This document shows, piece after piece, positions 1 through 7,426 of a stretch of 56,055 nt of DNA. Each line of letters begins with the position of its first letter. Positions within the stretch are counted from its first letter, which is position 1. The notes below the pieces were generated by a model. That model was given only the letters and a program-made list of their open reading frames with translations, was not told where the DNA came from and did not search any database. Origin of the DNA: Myxococcales bacterium (GTDB lineage: Bacteria; Myxococcota_A; Polyangia; Fen-1088); the NCBI GenBank assembly GCA_025350815.1, contig JANXXE010000030.1, positions 1-56,055 on the forward strand, given 5' to 3'. The position numbers and the translations under genes are program-made.

Positions 1-729
1 CAGTTCCTGGCCGCGGCGCGCGCGGCCGCCAACGCGTGGAACACGGCGATCGTACCGTCGCGGGGAATGGCGACCTGCAGCGGTCTGTCCCTGAACATTG
101 CATCAACGGACCAGGCAGAGGGGCCTGCGAGCCAAGACGACAGGAACCGGCTGACCTTTCGTCGCCGGCAGTGGCGCAGGGAGCCGTTTAACCCGGCGAT
201 GGACGCGCCCTACGATCCAGCCGCACTCGCAATCACCACCGTGCTGGCCAGGCGCGGAGCCATCTTTGACACCGATGTCGAGGTGAACGCTGTGAACTTC
301 AAGTGGGCCGACGTCGCGGCTGGGGGCACGGCGGCCTTCGATGCGCAGGACGTTCAAAACACCCTCACCCATGAATTCGGACATCTGATAGGGCTCGATC
401 ACAACTGCCTCGTCGAGGGGGGGCCAAGTGGCAAAGACAATGCCGGCAATCCCATCCCCAACTGCAAGATGGCCTCCCCGGCCGTCAAGGCGGCCACGAT
501 GTACGCCTCGGTCGTCCGCGGCGACACAACCCGGCGCACCCTTGAAGAAGACGACAGCACCGCTGTGTGCGACCTTTACCCCATCAAATCGGCCGTCCTG
601 ACCTGTCCCCAATCCGTGGATGACACGGGCGGGTGCGCGGTCAGCGGTCGATCCCGTTCGGGTGGCCCCGGATTGTTCGGGCTGCTGCTGGCGATTGGCC
701 TAGCGGCCCGCCGCCGCGTCCGTCGCTGA
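1..729 (+). CDS. Matrixin-like zinc metalloprotease with MYXO-CTERM-like tail (5' partial)
   Basis: The reading frame is open to the left edge, so the true start lies outside the window; the in-frame ATG at 67 is probably internal. The part seen has the metzincin zinc motif HEFGHLIGLDH, coded at about 373-405, and a following Met-turn-like segment (ATMYAS), typical of matrixin/M10-type secreted proteases. The C-terminus has a cysteine followed by a Gly/Ser-rich linker, a short hydrophobic helix (LFGLLLAIGLAA) and an arginine cluster. That layout resembles the MYXO-CTERM sorting signal of myxobacterial surface proteins. The product is therefore probably exported and held at the envelope. Its 3' end overlaps the convergent lipoprotein gene by 30 bases. 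The fold and active site are well supported; the substrate is unknown. Confidence 0.85.
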   Translation, partial: QFLAAARAAANAWNTAIVPSRGMATCSGLSLNIASTDQAEGPASQDDRNRLTFRRRQWRREPFNPAMDAPYDPAALAITTVLARRGAIFDTDVEVNAVNFKWADVAAGGTAAFDAQDVQNTLTHEFGHLIGLDHNCLVEGGPSGKDNAGNPIPNCKMASPAVKAATMYASVVRGDTTRRTLEEDDSTAVCDLYPIKSAVLTCPQSVDDTGGCAVSGRSRSGGPGLFGLLLAIGLAARRRVRR

Positions 730-1947
730 GCGCAGCGGCGTCAGCGCCACATCGGCCAGTTGTAGATGCTGTCCGGCGTCTATCAAGAAGGGTCCGCGTC
801 GCGCGGCTGATCGATTGTCACACACCCATTCGATCCGGCACCGGCCGGGGGGCAGGTCCACGATGACAAAACGGCCAGCGGCATCCGTGGTCGCCGTGCG
901 CGACAGAGACTGGCGCAGCAATTTGTCGGCCGGCAGGACCGCGGCCTCCGCGGCCATCGGCAGGGATCGCGGTAAGACCGAGAGATCATCGACGCCGACG
1001 GCGGCGGCAAACACCGTCGCGGTGACACCCGCCAGACCTGTGCCACGTTCGTCGACAACGCGCCCGGCGACCTGCGCGGCTTTCGGCAGGAAAAGGGCGA
1101 GATCGGGCGCAGTTGAATCCGACAGGCGAATCTCACTGGGCGCAGGCGACGCAAAACCCGGAGCGCGGGCGAACACCTGGTAGCGCCCCGGGGGCAGGGG
1201 GCCAAGGACGAAGCGCCCGCCCGAGTCGGCGCTGGCCAGTTCCGGGCAATCGTCGGACGGCGTCGCGAGGATCTCGACCTCAGCCCCCGGTAGTGCGTGG
1301 CCGCTGCCATCCGTGACGCGGCCCTTGACCAGTCCCGCGGGTGCCAGCACAAGACGCGCGGGTGGCACCCAGCCCGTGGCCGCGTCGACAGTCAGGGTCA
1401 CGGCCACCGAGGCCTGCCCCGCCGCCGACGCGCGCAAGGCGAACTTGCCCTGGCCCAGCCCGCGAAAGGCGAAGGTGCCCCGCCCGTCAGTTGTGGCCCG
1501 CCGGGCTGCTGGCAGGCCGGGGCCGTTGAGGATCACGCGCGCACTGCCCACCGGCGCGCCATCGAGGCGAAGAACCAATCCACCCATTGTGCGCCCTTCG
1601 CCCTGCACCCGCAGGACAAGGGGCCGGCCAGGGACGGTGACCGGATCAACTTGTCGCGCCCCGAATCCGGGCGCCTCGACCATCAGGGCCCACGCACCGG
1701 CCGGCAGATTCGCTAGCAGAAATTGACCGTCGTCGCCCGAGCGGGCCTCGACCACGCGCGTGCGATCCTGACCCGCCGGCCAGGCGAAGATCACGGCCTG
1801 CGGCACCGGCGCACCGTCGTCGTCGGCCACCTTGCCCTGCAGGGTGAACAGCGCCGGGGTCGGCGACCGACACGCAAAGCCGGCCAGGCCGGCGAAAAAC
1901 ACCAGTGCGGATGCCCAACCCATCAGCGATTTGCTTGCGAACCGCAT
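700..1947 (-). CDS. Putative lipoprotein with carboxypeptidase-regulatory-like repeats
   Basis: The 415-residue product starts with a basic-hydrophobic signal (residues 1-25) ending GFAC, so Cys26 may be lipidated; the -3 position is not ideal for a lipobox. The rest is a string of beta-sandwich modules of the CarboxypepD_reg/SpaA-like type. Each has the pattern G-x-V-x-D-x-x-G-x-P-[LV]-x-x-[AV] followed by T-D-x-x-G-x-F and an L-P-x-G-x-[YWC] turn, seen near residues 36-110, 115-195, 205-280 and 290-395. Such modules are usually structural or ligand-binding parts of cell-surface proteins. No enzyme domain is visible. The gene diverges from rpmB with 37 bases between the starts. Confidence 0.75.
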   Translation of the reverse strand: MRFASKSLMGWASALVFFAGLAGFACRSPTPALFTLQGKVADDDGAPVPQAVIFAWPAGQDRTRVVEARSGDDGQFLLANLPAGAWALMVEAPGFGARQVDPVTVPGRPLVLRVQGEGRTMGGLVLRLDGAPVGSARVILNGPGLPAARRATTDGRGTFAFRGLGQGKFALRASAAGQASVAVTLTVDAATGWVPPARLVLAPAGLVKGRVTDGSGHALPGAEVEILATPSDDCPELASADSGGRFVLGPLPPGRYQVFARAPGFASPAPSEIRLSDSTAPDLALFLPKAAQVAGRVVDERGTGLAGVTATVFAAAVGVDDLSVLPRSLPMAAEAAVLPADKLLRQSLSRTATTDAAGRFVIVDLPPGRCRIEWVCDNRSAARRGPFLIDAGQHLQLADVALTPLRSATDAAAGR

Positions 1948-1984
1948 CGGTCGGTGTTAATCGTACGCCCCTCCGGAGGTTCCC

Positions 1985-2176
1985 ATGCCAGCGCAGTGTG
2001 CCATCTGCAGCAAGCAACGACGCGTTGCCAATAACGTCAGCCATTCGAACATCAAGACCAAAAGCGTTCAGCGTCCGAACTTGCAGCGCGTGCATGCGAA
2101 CGTGAACGGGACGCGAACACACATTCGCGTTTGCACCCGCTGCATTCGCTCTGGTCTGGTTACCAAAGTCGCCTAG
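1985..2176 (+). CDS. rpmB: 50S ribosomal protein L28
   Basis: This 63-residue protein matches the short zinc-binding (C+) form of L28. It has Cys5-x2-Cys8 near the N-terminus and Cys50-x2-Cys53 near the C-terminus, and the family pattern GTRTHIRVCTRCIRSGLV. It is a component of the large ribosomal subunit. A clear Shine-Dalgarno GGAGG lies at 1975-1979, five bases before the ATG. Its stop TAG (2174-2176) interlocks with the stop of convergent ridA in a CTAG palindrome at 2173-2176. The C+ form suggests that zinc-limitation control through a C- paralog elsewhere is possible; none is present here. Confidence 0.97.
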   Translation: MPAQCAICSKQRRVANNVSHSNIKTKSVQRPNLQRVHANVNGTRTHIRVCTRCIRSGLVTKVA

Positions 2177-2565
2177 TCGAGAACGGCGACCGCGTCGATC
2201 TCGATCTGGGCGCCCTTCGGTAGTCCCGCCACCTGGACGGTCGCCCGAGCAGGCGGTGCGCCTTTGAAGTACCCGGCGTACACGTCGTTGACGATCGCGA
2301 AGTTTTGTAGATCCGTCAGGTAGATCGTCGTCTTCACCACGGACGAAAAGGTCGCCCCCGCCGCGGCCAGAACGGCCCCCAGGTTCTGCATCACGCGATC
2401 TGCTTCGGCGCGGACGTCACCTGCGCCGGTGATTTCGCCCGTTGCCGGGTCGATGGGGATCTGGCCCGAGCAGTAAAGGGTGCGTGTTCCGCGGGCGGCG
2501 ATGGCCTGCGAATAAGGTCCGATGGCTTTGGGCGCGCCGTTGGTGGCGATTGGGTCTCGTGACAT
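2173..2565 (-). CDS. ridA: RidA family enamine/imine deaminase
   Basis: RidA (YjgF/YER057c/UK114 family) hydrolyses reactive enamine and imine intermediates made by PLP enzymes such as threonine dehydratase, and acts as a cytosolic trimer. The 130-residue product carries the family hallmarks GPYSQA (16-21), YCSGQIP (31-37), the substrate-carboxylate arginine Arg107 in PPARATVQV, and Glu122 in IEIDAVA. The frame runs on to 2625, but the ATG at 2565 gives the usual N-terminus and length. It is convergent with rpmB and divergent from the DUF721 gene, so it is probably transcribed alone. Several PLP enzymes are encoded nearby, which fits its housekeeping role. Confidence 0.95.
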   Translation of the reverse strand: MSRDPIATNGAPKAIGPYSQAIAARGTRTLYCSGQIPIDPATGEITGAGDVRAEADRVMQNLGAVLAAAGATFSSVVKTTIYLTDLQNFAIVNDVYAGYFKGAPPARATVQVAGLPKGAQIEIDAVAVLD

Positions 2566-2643
2566 GCGCGCGATGATAGCACCGTGCGGCGAAGGGGGAT
2601 TCGTCTTGCACAGTATGGGCGCCAATCGTTACGGTGAAGGCGC

Positions 2644-3009
2644 GTGAGTTACAGCAAGGGTCCGCGGCCCCGTCCCCGTCCGCGACGGCCCAATATTCCC
2701 GCGCCCGAGAGCATCAGCGATCTGATGGGCAAGATGCTGGCGCGCCTAGGCGGCGAGGATCGCGCGCTGGAACAGAAGGTTTTTGGCTGCTACAGCGCCG
2801 CCGTCGGCGAGATGTTTCGCAAGCAGGCGCAGCCAGACGCCCTGCGCGGGCACACGCTGTTCGTACGGGTGACAAGTTCGGCCCTGGCGCACGAGGTGAC
2901 GATGTTGCGTCGGGACATCATCAACCGCATGGCGGTCACGCTGGGCCCGGACGTGGTGACGGACATTCGCACCCGCATTGGCACCGCGACCGTCGAGGCC
3001 GCCGGCTAA
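2644..3009 (+). CDS. DUF721 / DciA-like protein
   Basis: The 121-residue protein has a basic, proline/arginine-rich N-terminus (residues 6-17) followed by a DUF721 domain at about residues 22-115, with the family pattern LxVRVxSSxLxxEVxxLRRxIINRM. DUF721 proteins include DciA, which loads or operates the replicative helicase DnaB in bacteria without DnaC. The start is GTG at 2644, preceded by a GAAGG-like ribosome site. Its 3' end is 7 bases from the convergent trpA stop. The family is clear; the DciA role is inferred from family knowledge. Confidence 0.8.
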   Translation: MSYSKGPRPRPRPRRPNIPAPESISDLMGKMLARLGGEDRALEQKVFGCYSAAVGEMFRKQAQPDALRGHTLFVRVTSSALAHEVTMLRRDIINRMAVTLGPDVVTDIRTRIGTATVEAAG

Positions 3010-3016
3010 GTCAGCG

Positions 3017-3829
3017 CTAAGACGTGAGGGCAGCGCGCAGGGTGGCCACGAAAGCACGCAGGTCCGGAACAGGGTCGCGCCCATCGGCGACCGCCTTTTC
3101 AATCAGTCGAACGGCCGCGCTGCCCACCACCACCGCATCGGCAAAGCTGCCGACCGCTCGCGCATCGTCGGGCGTGGCGATTCCGAAGCCCACGGCCACG
3201 GGAAGTCTCCCTCCTGAAAGGGCGCGGATCTCGGCGACGTGGCGGCGCGGCCCGGTGAGGTCCGTCAGCTTGGCGCCCGTGATGCCGGTCATCGACACGT
3301 AGTACAGAAAGCCGCTGGCCATCTCGGCGATGGCGCGGGCCCGGTCGGGCGTGGTGGTAGGGGCCAACAGTGGAATTAGATCAATGTCTTGCGCACGCAA
3401 TGCTAAAGCAAGATCTGGGTCCTCGGCGGCCGGCCAATCGACGCACAGCACGCCGTCGACGCCCGCCTGCCGCGCGGCCTGCGCAAACGCGACGGGCCCG
3501 CGCACCATGATGGGATTGGCGTACCCGAACAAGATAAGGGGCACCGTCGGCCTCGCGTCCCGCAGCGCCCGACACAGCGCCAGACTGCTGGTCAGGCCGC
3601 CGCCGCTTTTCAGGGCGCGCCGCATGCCCGCCTGAATGGCTGGGCCATCGGCCGAGGGATCGCTCCAGGGGACGCCGACCTCCAGGATGTCAGCGCCCGC
3701 GTCGGCTGCCGCCACTAACAAACGCCGGCTGGTATCGAGGTCTGGATCGGACGCCGTCAGGTACAGCACCAGGGGCTTGCGGCCCTCGGCGCGGGCGCGG
3801 CTGAATGCCTCGGCGATGCGCGTGCCCAT
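3017..3829 (-). CDS. trpA: Tryptophan synthase alpha subunit
   Basis: TrpA cleaves indole-3-glycerol phosphate to indole, which is channelled to TrpB. The 270-residue product is a full-length TIM barrel with catalytic Glu50 in ILEVGVPWSDP and Asp61 in PSADGP, plus the phosphate-binding GFGIATPDDA and VVVGSA loops. The start overlaps the trpB stop as TGATG, the usual coupling for subunits made in equal amounts. No trpC, trpD, trpE or trpF lies in the window, so the early pathway genes must be elsewhere. Confidence 0.97.
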   Translation of the reverse strand: MGTRIAEAFSRARAEGRKPLVLYLTASDPDLDTSRRLLVAAADAGADILEVGVPWSDPSADGPAIQAGMRRALKSGGGLTSSLALCRALRDARPTVPLILFGYANPIMVRGPVAFAQAARQAGVDGVLCVDWPAAEDPDLALALRAQDIDLIPLLAPTTTPDRARAIAEMASGFLYYVSMTGITGAKLTDLTGPRRHVAEIRALSGGRLPVAVGFGIATPDDARAVGSFADAVVVGSAAVRLIEKAVADGRDPVPDLRAFVATLRAALTS

Positions 3830-5043
3830 CAGTGCAGCTCCACGCCGAGGGCCTTGGCCACCGTGCCCATGTCCTTGTCACCGCGACCGGACAGCGACAC
3901 CAGGATAACCGCCCCGTCGGGCAGCGCGCGCGCGATCTCGGGCAAGGCAGCGATGGCGTGGGAGCTTTCGAGCGCGGGCAAGATGCCCTCGGTCCGCGCC
4001 AGGCGCTGAAATGCGTCGAGGGCCTCGCGGTCGGTGACGGCCAGGTACTGCGCCCGGCCCGTGTCCCGCATCAGCGAATGTTCCGGACCGACGCCCGGGT
4101 AGTCGAGACCGGCCGAGATGGAATGGGCTTCGGAAATCTGCCCGTCGTCGTCGCACAGCACGTACGAGCGGGCGCCGTGGAGCACCCCCACCCGCCCGGC
4201 GTTCAGCGTCGCCGCGTGGCGGCCGGTGCTGATGCCATCGCCCGCGGCCTCGACGCCGTACAGGCGCACGCCCGCGTCGGGCACGAACGCATGAAACAGG
4301 CCCATCGCGTTCGAGCCGCCGCCCACGCAGGCGACGGCCGCGTCGGGCAGGCGACCGGCGGCGGTCACGATCTGCTGGCGCGCCTCGCGGCCAATGATGG
4401 CCTGCAGGTCGCGCACCAGCGTCGGGTACGGGTGCGGCCCCGCCACCGATCCGATGATGTAATGGGTGTCGCGGACGTTCGTGACCCAGTCACGCAGCGC
4501 CTCGTTCATGGCGTCCTTCAAGGTGGCCGTGCCGTCGCTGACCGCGTGAACCTTGGCGCCCAGCAACTTCATGCGAAAGACATTCAGCGACTGGCGCTCG
4601 ACGTCGACCGAGCCCATGTAGATTTCACATGGCAGGCCGAACAGCGCGCAGGCGCTGGCGGTGGCGACACCGTGCTGGCCGGCCCCTGTCTCGGCGATGA
4701 TGCGCGTCTTGCCCATGCGCCGGGCCAGCAGCGCCTGGCCGAGACAATTGTTGATCTTGTGCGCGCCCGTGTGGCAGAGATCCTCGCGCTTCAAAAAGAT
4801 GCGTACGCTGCGGCCGGTGGCCTTCAGGATCTCGGCGGCAAGGCGCGTCGCCTCGGTCAGCGGCGTCGGCCGACCGACATAGTCGCGGTTCAGGCGATCC
4901 ACCTCGGCCAGGAAAAGCGGATCCCTGGACGCCATCTGCCACGCTGCGGTCAGCTCGTCCAGCGACGGGATCAGCGCCTCGGATACGTAACGGCCCCCAA
5001 AAGAGCCAAATAGCCCGGGACGCGGTATAGAGGCGGTGGACAT
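3829..5043 (-). CDS. trpB: Tryptophan synthase beta subunit
   Basis: TrpB condenses indole with L-serine using pyridoxal phosphate. The 404-residue protein has the PLP lysine Lys96 in HTGAHKINN, the phosphate loop GGGSNAMG (241-248) and the conserved [10 protein letters not shown] segment (118-127). The ATG at 5043 has no obvious Shine-Dalgarno. It lies only 36 bases from the start of the divergent Cys4-protein gene, so the two promoters must overlap. It is coupled to trpA by a TGATG overlap. This is TrpB1-like in length and motifs. Confidence 0.97.
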   Translation of the reverse strand: MSTASIPRPGLFGSFGGRYVSEALIPSLDELTAAWQMASRDPLFLAEVDRLNRDYVGRPTPLTEATRLAAEILKATGRSVRIFLKREDLCHTGAHKINNCLGQALLARRMGKTRIIAETGAGQHGVATASACALFGLPCEIYMGSVDVERQSLNVFRMKLLGAKVHAVSDGTATLKDAMNEALRDWVTNVRDTHYIIGSVAGPHPYPTLVRDLQAIIGREARQQIVTAAGRLPDAAVACVGGGSNAMGLFHAFVPDAGVRLYGVEAAGDGISTGRHAATLNAGRVGVLHGARSYVLCDDDGQISEAHSISAGLDYPGVGPEHSLMRDTGRAQYLAVTDREALDAFQRLARTEGILPALESSHAIAALPEIARALPDGAVILVSLSGRGDKDMGTVAKALGVELH

Positions 5044-5055
5044 CGGGTTGCCGCC

Positions 5056-5086
5056 ACTATATGCCTTGAAGTCTGAGCCATGTCGA
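5056..5086 (-). promoter_or_regulatory. Possible trpB promoter with a very short leader
   Basis: On the minus strand TCGACA (5086-5081, five of six matches to TTGACA) and TATAGT (5061-5056, five of six to TATAAT) are separated by 19 bases, somewhat longer than ideal. Transcription from it would begin only a few bases before the trpB ATG at 5043. This agrees with the absence of a ribosome site there. The -35 box would lie inside the first codons of the divergent gene at 5080. This is a weak, motif-only call. Confidence 0.3.
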
Positions 5087-5400
5087 CGTCCAGCCCGCTG
5101 ACCCCATCCGAAAATTTCGACCCGGAATCCCGTCGCCTGTGCCCCGATGGGGCGTGCATCGGCGTGCTGGACGAACGTGGCCGCTGCAAGGAATGCGGGC
5201 TGTCGGACGGCGGCGCGGCGCCTGGCATTTCAGAATCGCCAACGGCCCCCGCATACGACGAAGGCGATCAGGCCGCCGCGCCGGTGTCCCCGGGCGACGC
5301 CTTCGATCCCGATCGAGCCCTGTGTCCCGACGGAGCCTGCGTCGGCGTCATCGGCGCTGACGGTCGCTGCAAGATCTGCGACAAGAGCCAGGACGCGTAA
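5080..5400 (+). CDS. Small protein with two tandem Cys4 (zinc-ribbon-like) modules
   Basis: I do not recognise a named family. The 106-residue protein is a direct duplication of a short module, FDP...LCPDGAC.GV....GRCK.C. It gives C-x4-C-x9-C-x2-C at Cys21/26/36/39 and again at Cys82/87/97/100, joined by an acidic, alanine-rich linker. The spacing suggests two small zinc-binding knuckles. A disulfide-bonded form is unlikely because there is no signal peptide. It heads the sulfur-carrier/PLP-enzyme gene run, 3 bases before the CoA-binding gene. A role in zinc or sulfur handling or protein interaction is possible but unproven. Confidence 0.8.
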   Translation: MSTSSPLTPSENFDPESRRLCPDGACIGVLDERGRCKECGLSDGGAAPGISESPTAPAYDEGDQAAAPVSPGDAFDPDRALCPDGACVGVIGADGRCKICDKSQDA

Positions 5401-5403
5401 CCG

Positions 5404-5763
5404 GTGCCGTCGGTGGCCATCATCGGCGCGTCCACGGACCGCAACAAATTCGGCAACAAGGCCGTGCGCGCGTACGTCCGCCAGGGTTGGACGGTGTTTC
5501 CCGTGAACCCGAACACGGTCGTCGTGGAAGGCCTTCGTAGTTACGCGAGCATCACGGACATTCCAGGCGCGCTGGATCGCGCGTCTCTGTACGTTCCGGC
5601 GAAGGTCGGCATCGGCCTGCTGGGCGCCATCAAGAGCAAGGGGGTCGGCGAGCTGTGGGTCAACCCCGGGGCGGAAAGCGACGCCTTGCTCGCCGAGGCG
5701 GCCCGCCTGGGACTGACCACCGTCGAGGCGTGCAGCATTCTCGATATCGGCACCACACCATGA
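5404..5763 (+). CDS. CoA-binding domain protein (YccU-like)
   Basis: The 119-residue protein is a single Rossmann-type CoA-binding domain (CoA_binding_2). It has VAIIGAST near the N-terminus, the VFPVNPN strand-turn and the LWVNPGAES segment typical of YccU-like proteins. Stand-alone members bind coenzyme A or a nucleotide, but their physiological role is poorly defined. The start is GTG at 5404, 3 bases after the preceding stop, and its stop overlaps the cysK start as ATGA. Translation is therefore probably coupled to the cysteine synthase. Confidence 0.88.
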   Translation: MPSVAIIGASTDRNKFGNKAVRAYVRQGWTVFPVNPNTVVVEGLRSYASITDIPGALDRASLYVPAKVGIGLLGAIKSKGVGELWVNPGAESDALLAEAARLGLTTVEACSILDIGTTP

Positions 5764-6704
5764 ATCACGCGCCGGCCGTCAGCAGCATGATTGAATTGAT
5801 CGGGGGAACGCCCCTGGTGCGGCTGCGCCACCTGCCGGGGCCGAACAGCGCCGACGTGTTCGTGAAATGCGAGCAGTTCAACCCAGGCGGATCGGTGAAG
5901 GATCGCGTGGCCCTGGCCATGATCCTGCAGGGCGAGCGCGAGGGGCTTCTGGTGCCGGGCAAGTCAGTGATTGTCGAGCCGACCTCGGGCAACACGGGCG
6001 TCGGGTTGGCACTGGTGTCCGCGGTCAAGCGCTATCGGCTGATCCTGACCATGCCGGACAATATGTCGCTGGAACGGCGAACACTGCTGAACGCATACGG
6101 CGCCGAAGTTCATCTGACGCCGGCGGCGCAGACCATGACGGGGGCCGTGCGGCGCGCGATGGAATTGTGTGCCGAGAACCCAACGTACGTGATGCCCCAG
6201 CAGTTCAAGAACCCCGCCAACGTCGCGGCGCACCGCCGGACGACGGGGCCCGAGATCGTCGCGCAGCTGCAAGTAGCGGGGATGCGCGTACCGGATGCCT
6301 TCGTGGCGGGCGTCGGGACGGGCGGCACCATCACCGGCGTCGGCCAGGTCTTGCGGCGCAAATTTCCCGCCGTGCGAATCATCGCCGTCGAGCCGGCCGG
6401 CAGCGCGGTTTTAAGCGGGCAGCCGGGCGGCGAGCACCGCATCGACGGCATCGGCGCGGGATTCGTCCCCGAAATTCTGGACCGCGCGCAGATCTCCGAG
6501 GTGCGCACGATCGCCGACCAGGAGGCGCAGCGGGTGAAGCTGGATCTGGCGCGGCGCGAGGGCCTGCTGGTCGGGATCTCGTCGGGAGCCGCGGTCAAGA
6601 TCGCCCTGGACGTCGCGCGCGAGATGGGACCCGGGCGGACGGTCGTGACGGTATTGCCCGATACGGGTGAACGCTATTTCAGCTCGGACGAGTCCTTCAC
6701 GTGA
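5760..6704 (+). CDS. cysK: Cysteine synthase A-type PLP enzyme
   Basis: This fold-type II PLP enzyme replaces the O-acetyl group of O-acetylserine with sulfide to give cysteine. The 314-residue product has the PLP lysine Lys47 in NPGGSVKDR, the substrate loop PTSGNTG, the phosphate loop GTGGTITG and the C-terminal GISSGAA segment. The frame runs upstream to 5655. The ATG at 5760 overlaps the previous stop (ATGA), gives the normal family length, and is preferred. The next gene overlaps by GTGA. It differs clearly from the second synthase at 9623, so the cluster encodes two cysteine synthase-like enzymes. No serine acetyltransferase gene is nearby. Confidence 0.93.
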   Translation: MNHAPAVSSMIELIGGTPLVRLRHLPGPNSADVFVKCEQFNPGGSVKDRVALAMILQGEREGLLVPGKSVIVEPTSGNTGVGLALVSAVKRYRLILTMPDNMSLERRTLLNAYGAEVHLTPAAQTMTGAVRRAMELCAENPTYVMPQQFKNPANVAAHRRTTGPEIVAQLQVAGMRVPDAFVAGVGTGGTITGVGQVLRRKFPAVRIIAVEPAGSAVLSGQPGGEHRIDGIGAGFVPEILDRAQISEVRTIADQEAQRVKLDLARREGLLVGISSGAAVKIALDVAREMGPGRTVVTVLPDTGERYFSSDESFT

Positions 6705-7426
6705 CCACCGAATCGACGGGGGCCGGGGTCCTGCTGATCGGCGCGGGGGGCCTTGGATGTGGGACGGCCCTGGCACTGGCTGCGGCCGGCATCTCGCCAC
6801 TGACGGTGGTGGACGACGACCATGTCGAGGAAAGCAATCTGCACCGGCAGGTCCTGTTGTCCGCCAAGGATGCCGGGCGTCCCAAGGTGTTGGCGCTGGC
6901 GGAGACCCTCGGCGAACGGTTTCCGTCGGTGAAGGTTCGCCCGATCGCCCAGCGCTTCGATGCGGCGAACGCCGTGCGCCTGCTGGAAGACTGTGATGTC
7001 GTGGTGGACGGCTCGGACAATCTGGCGACGAAATTTCTCGCCAACGATGCCTGCGTACTGGCCGGCAAACCCCTGGTCCATGCCGCCGCGGTCGGAACGG
7101 GGGGGCAGTTGCTGACAGTGCCGCGGGGCGGACGGCCTTGTTACCGCTGCCTTTTCGAAGAGCTGCCGGCACCCGAGGCCGACGCGCCGTCGTGTTCCGA
7201 GGTGGGTGTTCTGGGGCCCGTGCCTGGGGTGCTGGGCGCGCTGCAGGCCTGCGAGGCGGCGCGGATTCTACGCGGTGAAAGTCCCGCCTTCGCTGGGCGG
7301 CTCATCCGGTATGATTCGCCGCTCATGACGATGGGCGCCATTCGATTTCGGGCCAATCCTTCCTGCCGCGTTTGCGGCACCCATCCGTCCATCACGGCGG
7401 CATCGCTTGAGGAGTGCGTTTCATGA
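6701..7426 (+). CDS. ThiF/MoeB/HesA-type E1-like adenylyltransferase (catalytic copy)
   Basis: These enzymes adenylate the C-terminal glycine of MoaD/ThiS-type carriers before sulfur transfer. The 241-residue product has the ATP loop GAGGLG (14-19), VVDDDHVEESNLHRQ with Arg49, Lys63 in GRPK, Asp103/Asp106 in VDGSDN, and a Cys4 zinc site at Cys147/150 and Cys222/225. Cys165 in SCSEVGVLGP aligns with the catalytic cysteine region of MoeB/ThiF. The odd feature is the N-terminus. It begins only 13 residues before the ATP loop and lacks the RYxRQ helix of MoeB. That element is present in the degenerate paralog at 9003. There is no rhodanese domain, so the sulfur donor is not evident. It overlaps its neighbours by GTGA and ATGA. 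Confidence 0.92.
   Translation: MTTESTGAGVLLIGAGGLGCGTALALAAAGISPLTVVDDDHVEESNLHRQVLLSAKDAGRPKVLALAETLGERFPSVKVRPIAQRFDAANAVRLLEDCDVVVDGSDNLATKFLANDACVLAGKPLVHAAAVGTGGQLLTVPRGGRPCYRCLFEELPAPEADAPSCSEVGVLGPVPGVLGALQACEAARILRGESPAFAGRLIRYDSPLMTMGAIRFRANPSCRVCGTHPSITAASLEECVS

Noticed and set aside
3805-5013. 402-codon open frame on the plus strand
   Set aside because: It is antisense to trpB and has no recognisable domain; a GC-rich shadow.
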